Shown here: positions 48,380-50,821 of the stretch, piece by piece | Layout: every line of letters starts with the position of its first letter | Position numbering within the stretch: the stretch's first letter is position 1 | NCBI GenBank assembly: GCA_947498985.1 | Contig: CANMMF010000019.1 | Coordinates: 1-50,821, forward strand | Direction of reading: 5' to 3' | Length of the DNA: 50,821 nucleotides | From: an uncultured Paracoccaceae bacterium | Lineage (GTDB): Bacteria; Pseudomonadota; Alphaproteobacteria; Rhodobacterales; Rhodobacteraceae | The notes under the pieces: model-generated | Told to the model about the DNA's origin: nothing | Databases searched by the model: none | What the model saw: the letters and a program-made list of their open reading frames with translations, nothing else | Made by a program: the position numbers and the translations under genes

Positions 48380-50329
48380 ATGCTTTTTACAGAAAAACAC
48401 AGGCAATTTGCAAAACCCCTTGCGATGGCGTTGGCGGTGATGCTGACCTTCATGGGGGCGCTGACCTTCTGGCTCGACGAAATGGTTGAAAAAACCATCC
48501 TGACCCACGCCGAAGAGAGCGCATCTTCGTGGGGCGACGTTTTTATCGATGCCGTTCCTGACGTCGAGCGTTTGGTCGAGACCGGCCAGCCGACGCCGGA
48601 GCAGATCGGGTTCATCGATGCGGCCGTTTTCGGATCGGACATCTTCCGTTTCAAGATCTTCGATCAAAACGGAGTATTGGTATTTGTCTCTGACGAAGGG
48701 CTTTTTCAAACTGAACGACAGGTCGAGGTCACCGAGACGGCCGCGCAGGTCATCGAGACGCTTGCATCCAACATATCAGTGAAAGATGGAAGCGAGAAAC
48801 CAGATCGGCCCGATTGGTACGTGGAGGCCTATATTCCGATCATTCACGATGCCGGGCACCCAATCGGCGCTTTCGAGGTTTACGTCGATGTCTCCGGCCT
48901 CGCCTCGGCCTTGCGCGCGCAATTCAGCAAGATCGGGTTCTACCTGCTTCTTGGCGCCTCGGTGATTTACCTCGTGCCGACGGTCGCGCTCATTTTCAAG
49001 AACCACCAGTTGCGCAAACGAGACGGGCAACTCAAGCAACTCAGTGAGGTCGAGCCTCTGACCGGGCTTTTGAACCGGGGCTCCTTCACCGAAGGGATTG
49101 AGACGCTCTTTTCAAAGAGAAAAAGAACAGGTGAAACCATTGGCATTTTCTTCATTGATCTCGACAAGTTCAAGCAGGTCAACGACAAATTCGGGCATGA
49201 GTTCGGAGACAAGCTGCTTATTCATGTCGCGTCGGTCCTGCGGCAGTCCTGCCGCGAAGCTGATCTGGTGGCTCGCATCGGCGGCGATGAGTTCGTGATA
49301 CTGATGCCCGACATTGATGCGACCGAGTTGGACGTGATCGGAGCGCGTCTGATGGAGAATATCAAGGCTCCCTTCGTCTTTGGAACCAGCGAGGTTTGGC
49401 CCAGCCTCAGCGTTGGGGCGCATCTTTCGCTTACCGGTGAGAGCGAGGCCAAAGCGATGCACTGCGCTGACGTCGCCGTCTACCGGGCAAAGGCGGATGG
49501 ACGCGGTCGCGTGGTCACCTACACTCAGGAATTGGAGAAGATCGAGCTTCGCCGGAAAAACATAGAGACTGCGATCGCAAACGGTTTGGACGGGGACGGC
49601 TTCTTCCTGGAGTTTCAGCCTATTTTTGACCGTTCCGGCGTGGTGAAAGGCTTCGAAACATTGTCGCGCCTTCAGGACGCGGACGGGAACCGCATCAGTC
49701 CCGCAGAGTTCATACCGGTGGCCGAGGACGCCGCATTTATCGAGGAAATCGGAAGTCGCGCATTGCGGCAAGCGATTGAGACTGCTGCGTCCTGGCCGGA
49801 TCATGTCTTTGTCGCCGTCAATCTTTCGGCGCATGAGTTTCGAAGCGGCGGACTGCCCAAATACGTCGAAGACCTTCTTAACGAAACGGGCGTTGCGCCA
49901 AGCCGGATCTGTCTGGAATTGACGGAATCCATCATGCTGAACGATGACGAAAGTGTCACGGACCAATTGATCGGCCTAAAGGCGCTTGGCGTAGATCTCG
50001 CGATCGACGATTTTGGCACCGGCTATTCAAGTCTGGGGTATCTCTGGAAATACAAATTCGACAGGATAAAAATCGACAAGGTTTTTCTGGAAGGCTATGA
50101 ATTCGACAACGAACGCTACACTCACATCATCGAAACCATCATACTTTTGGGGCATCAGCTGCAAATGAGTGTGACCGTGGAGGGCGTCGAGACGGCCGAC
50201 CAACTGGAAAGGATGCGCGACCTGGGCTGCGATCTGTTCCAGGGATTTCTGATGTCGCAACCGATTAGTCAGGAAAAGTCCAAGGCTTTGATCACGGAGC
50301 AAGAGGCGGCCGAACGCAAGGTGTCGTAA
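48380..50329 (+). CDS. Membrane GGDEF-EAL protein (cyclic di-GMP turnover)
   Basis: 649 residues from the ATG at 48380, which has AGGA upstream. TM1 is PLAMALAVMLTFMGALTFWL. A periplasmic sensor domain of about 150 residues follows, then TM2 (IGFYLLLGASVIYLVPTVAL). GGDEF is intact at 301-305 (RIGGDEFVIL) with the inhibitory RxxD site in CREADLVARIGGDEF. EAL is present as ExLxR (Glu426 in FETLSRL) with the other catalytic residues: VAVNLSAHEF, CLELTES, IDDFGTGYSSLG, KIDKVFLEGY, VTVEGVET and FQGFLMSQP. Both cyclase and phosphodiesterase activity are possible. An ATG upstream at 48185 would add 65 unlikely residues. Confidence 0.92.
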   Translation: MLFTEKHRQFAKPLAMALAVMLTFMGALTFWLDEMVEKTILTHAEESASSWGDVFIDAVPDVERLVETGQPTPEQIGFIDAAVFGSDIFRFKIFDQNGVLVFVSDEGLFQTERQVEVTETAAQVIETLASNISVKDGSEKPDRPDWYVEAYIPIIHDAGHPIGAFEVYVDVSGLASALRAQFSKIGFYLLLGASVIYLVPTVALIFKNHQLRKRDGQLKQLSEVEPLTGLLNRGSFTEGIETLFSKRKRTGETIGIFFIDLDKFKQVNDKFGHEFGDKLLIHVASVLRQSCREADLVARIGGDEFVILMPDIDATELDVIGARLMENIKAPFVFGTSEVWPSLSVGAHLSLTGESEAKAMHCADVAVYRAKADGRGRVVTYTQELEKIELRRKNIETAIANGLDGDGFFLEFQPIFDRSGVVKGFETLSRLQDADGNRISPAEFIPVAEDAAFIEEIGSRALRQAIETAASWPDHVFVAVNLSAHEFRSGGLPKYVEDLLNETGVAPSRICLELTESIMLNDDESVTDQLIGLKALGVDLAIDDFGTGYSSLGYLWKYKFDRIKIDKVFLEGYEFDNERYTHIIETIILLGHQLQMSVTVEGVETADQLERMRDLGCDLFQGFLMSQPISQEKSKALITEQEAAERKVS

Positions 50330-50475
50330 GGAGAAAATCAACAGCAAGGCGCGAATGCAATTTGCGAGTAGGTGCGTGTCGGCTATATGCAACATTCTCT
50401 TTTCTGGTTGCACACGCAGCGAAAGCCCGCTTTCCGCCCATCCTGCAAGGCACCGGCACACCAATGCGCAAAGTA

Positions 50476-50670
50476 CTATTCATCAATTCTGACGTCCCTT
50501 GGCTCCGTCGACCTCTTCCAAGGTTGCGAGAAATACCGCAGGTTTGGCTGAGGTTCTCCAACCGTTCCAGCCGATATCCCGGCTTTGACGAGCATCACGC
50601 GCGCGGCGTCTCCGGCGAGCGACGGAAGCATGTCGAGAAACGCGTCCGCGTCCTTCTGATCCTCCCCCAC
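50476..50670 (-). pseudogene. Possible 3' end of a gene cut by the IS3 element
   Basis: Reading inward from the IS3 tip, one frame is open and has codon use like real genes: EDQKDADAFLDMLPSLAGDA, RVMLVKAGISAGTVGEPQPN, YFSQPWKRSTEPRDVRIDE. No start codon with a ribosome binding site is present, as expected if the 5' part lies beyond the insertion. I do not recognise the protein. The stretch 50330-50475 before it holds nothing visible. Confidence 0.3.
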
Positions 50671-50821
50671 TGAAGTGGTCCTCCGCTATGTTTGGGAAAA
50701 CGGAGGAAACATATGGCCAGCAAGCGTCCCAGGCCCGAGGAGATAGTCACGAAGTTACGGCAGCTTGAGGTTCTGACGGGGCAAGCTATGCCGCGTCCGG
50801 ATGCGATCCGGCAGATCGGGG
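50671..50821 (+). mobile_element. IS3-family insertion sequence, left end (cut by window)
   Basis: TGAAGTGGTCCTCC at 50671 is a plausible left inverted repeat, followed by about 40 noncoding bases and an OrfA start. The element continues past the window, so I cannot see its other end or a target duplication. Confidence 0.7.
50713..50821 (+). CDS. IS3-family transposase OrfA (partial)
   Basis: GGAGGAAACAT precedes the ATG. The readable 36 residues are MASKRPRPEEIVTKLRQLEV then LTGQAMPRPDAIRQIG, the N-terminal helix-turn-helix of IS3 OrfA proteins (KRxxPEEIVxKLRQVEV, DAIRxIGV). The window ends inside the gene. Confidence 0.8.
   Translation, partial: MASKRPRPEEIVTKLRQLEVLTGQAMPRPDAIRQIG

Noticed and set aside
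50362-50673. 103-residue plus-strand frame before the IS3 element
   Set aside because: Codon use favours the opposite strand, and the protein resembles nothing known.

Overview
The gene families suggest an alphaproteobacterium of the Rhodobacterales (roseobacter-type). There are five LysR regulators, EamA, LysE and Liv-type transporters, DUF1330, DUF2892, DUF4386, DUF5946 and DUF6429 small proteins, a MobA/MobL relaxase, and IS66, IS110, IS5 and IS3 family insertion sequences. I see no rRNA, tRNA or CRISPR array. The window reads as an accessory, rearranged region: several genes are broken, and a dispersed intergenic repeat recurs about every 4 kb.

Layout. 1-430: right end of an IS66 element and a repeat copy. 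431-8132 (minus): a compact five-gene signalling operon, namely a periplasmic solute-binding protein, a TorS-like hybrid histidine kinase with two receivers, an Hpt protein, a receiver domain fused to a ten-helix EamA transporter, and a LuxR-HTH/alpha-beta-hydrolase protein. 8507-12301: tyrosine recombinase, LysR with a divergent IRED/HIBADH-like reductase, and an SPFH protein. 13027-16120: HxlR regulator with twin operators facing an EamA-globin-DUF1330-DUF5946-membrane protein run. 16364-18583: MobA/MobL relaxase and a protein with repeated HTH-like units. 19013-23482: rsgA, VOC, SnoaL-like, GFA and LysR genes. 23635-24994: an IS110/IS1111-type element inside a repeat copy. 25185-29241: LysE, RidA, a broken NTF2-like gene, PhzF, Lrp, LysR. 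29584-37817: GntR regulator, a complete Liv-type ABC transporter, a hydantoin/allantoin-type racemase, then frameshifted allantoinase-OHCU decarboxylase and ureidoglycine aminohydrolase genes. 38061-42012: small proteins, LysR, and a homocysteine methyltransferase with a structured leader that can mask its ribosome binding site. 42260-46788 (minus): LysR, wrbA, DsbA-like, a 47-residue small protein, EamA, DUF4386, VOC. 47175-48061: an IS5 element inside another repeat copy. 48380-50329: a GGDEF-EAL protein. 50671-end: start of an IS3 element.

How the genes work together. The signalling operon looks like a phosphorelay whose last receiver is covalently joined to an exporter-type membrane protein, so the output may be control of transport instead of, or in addition to, transcription. 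This is the strongest candidate for an undescribed system. The Liv-type operon plus racemase plus ureide enzymes suggests allantoin/ureide uptake and breakdown, with the downstream enzymes now decayed (or mis-sequenced at three homopolymers).

The second notable item is the dispersed repeat: about 180 bp when complete, twelve recognisable copies, all in the same orientation, with a conserved hairpin showing compensatory changes. Two complete insertion sequences sit inside copies of it, and the IS66 remnant abuts a third.
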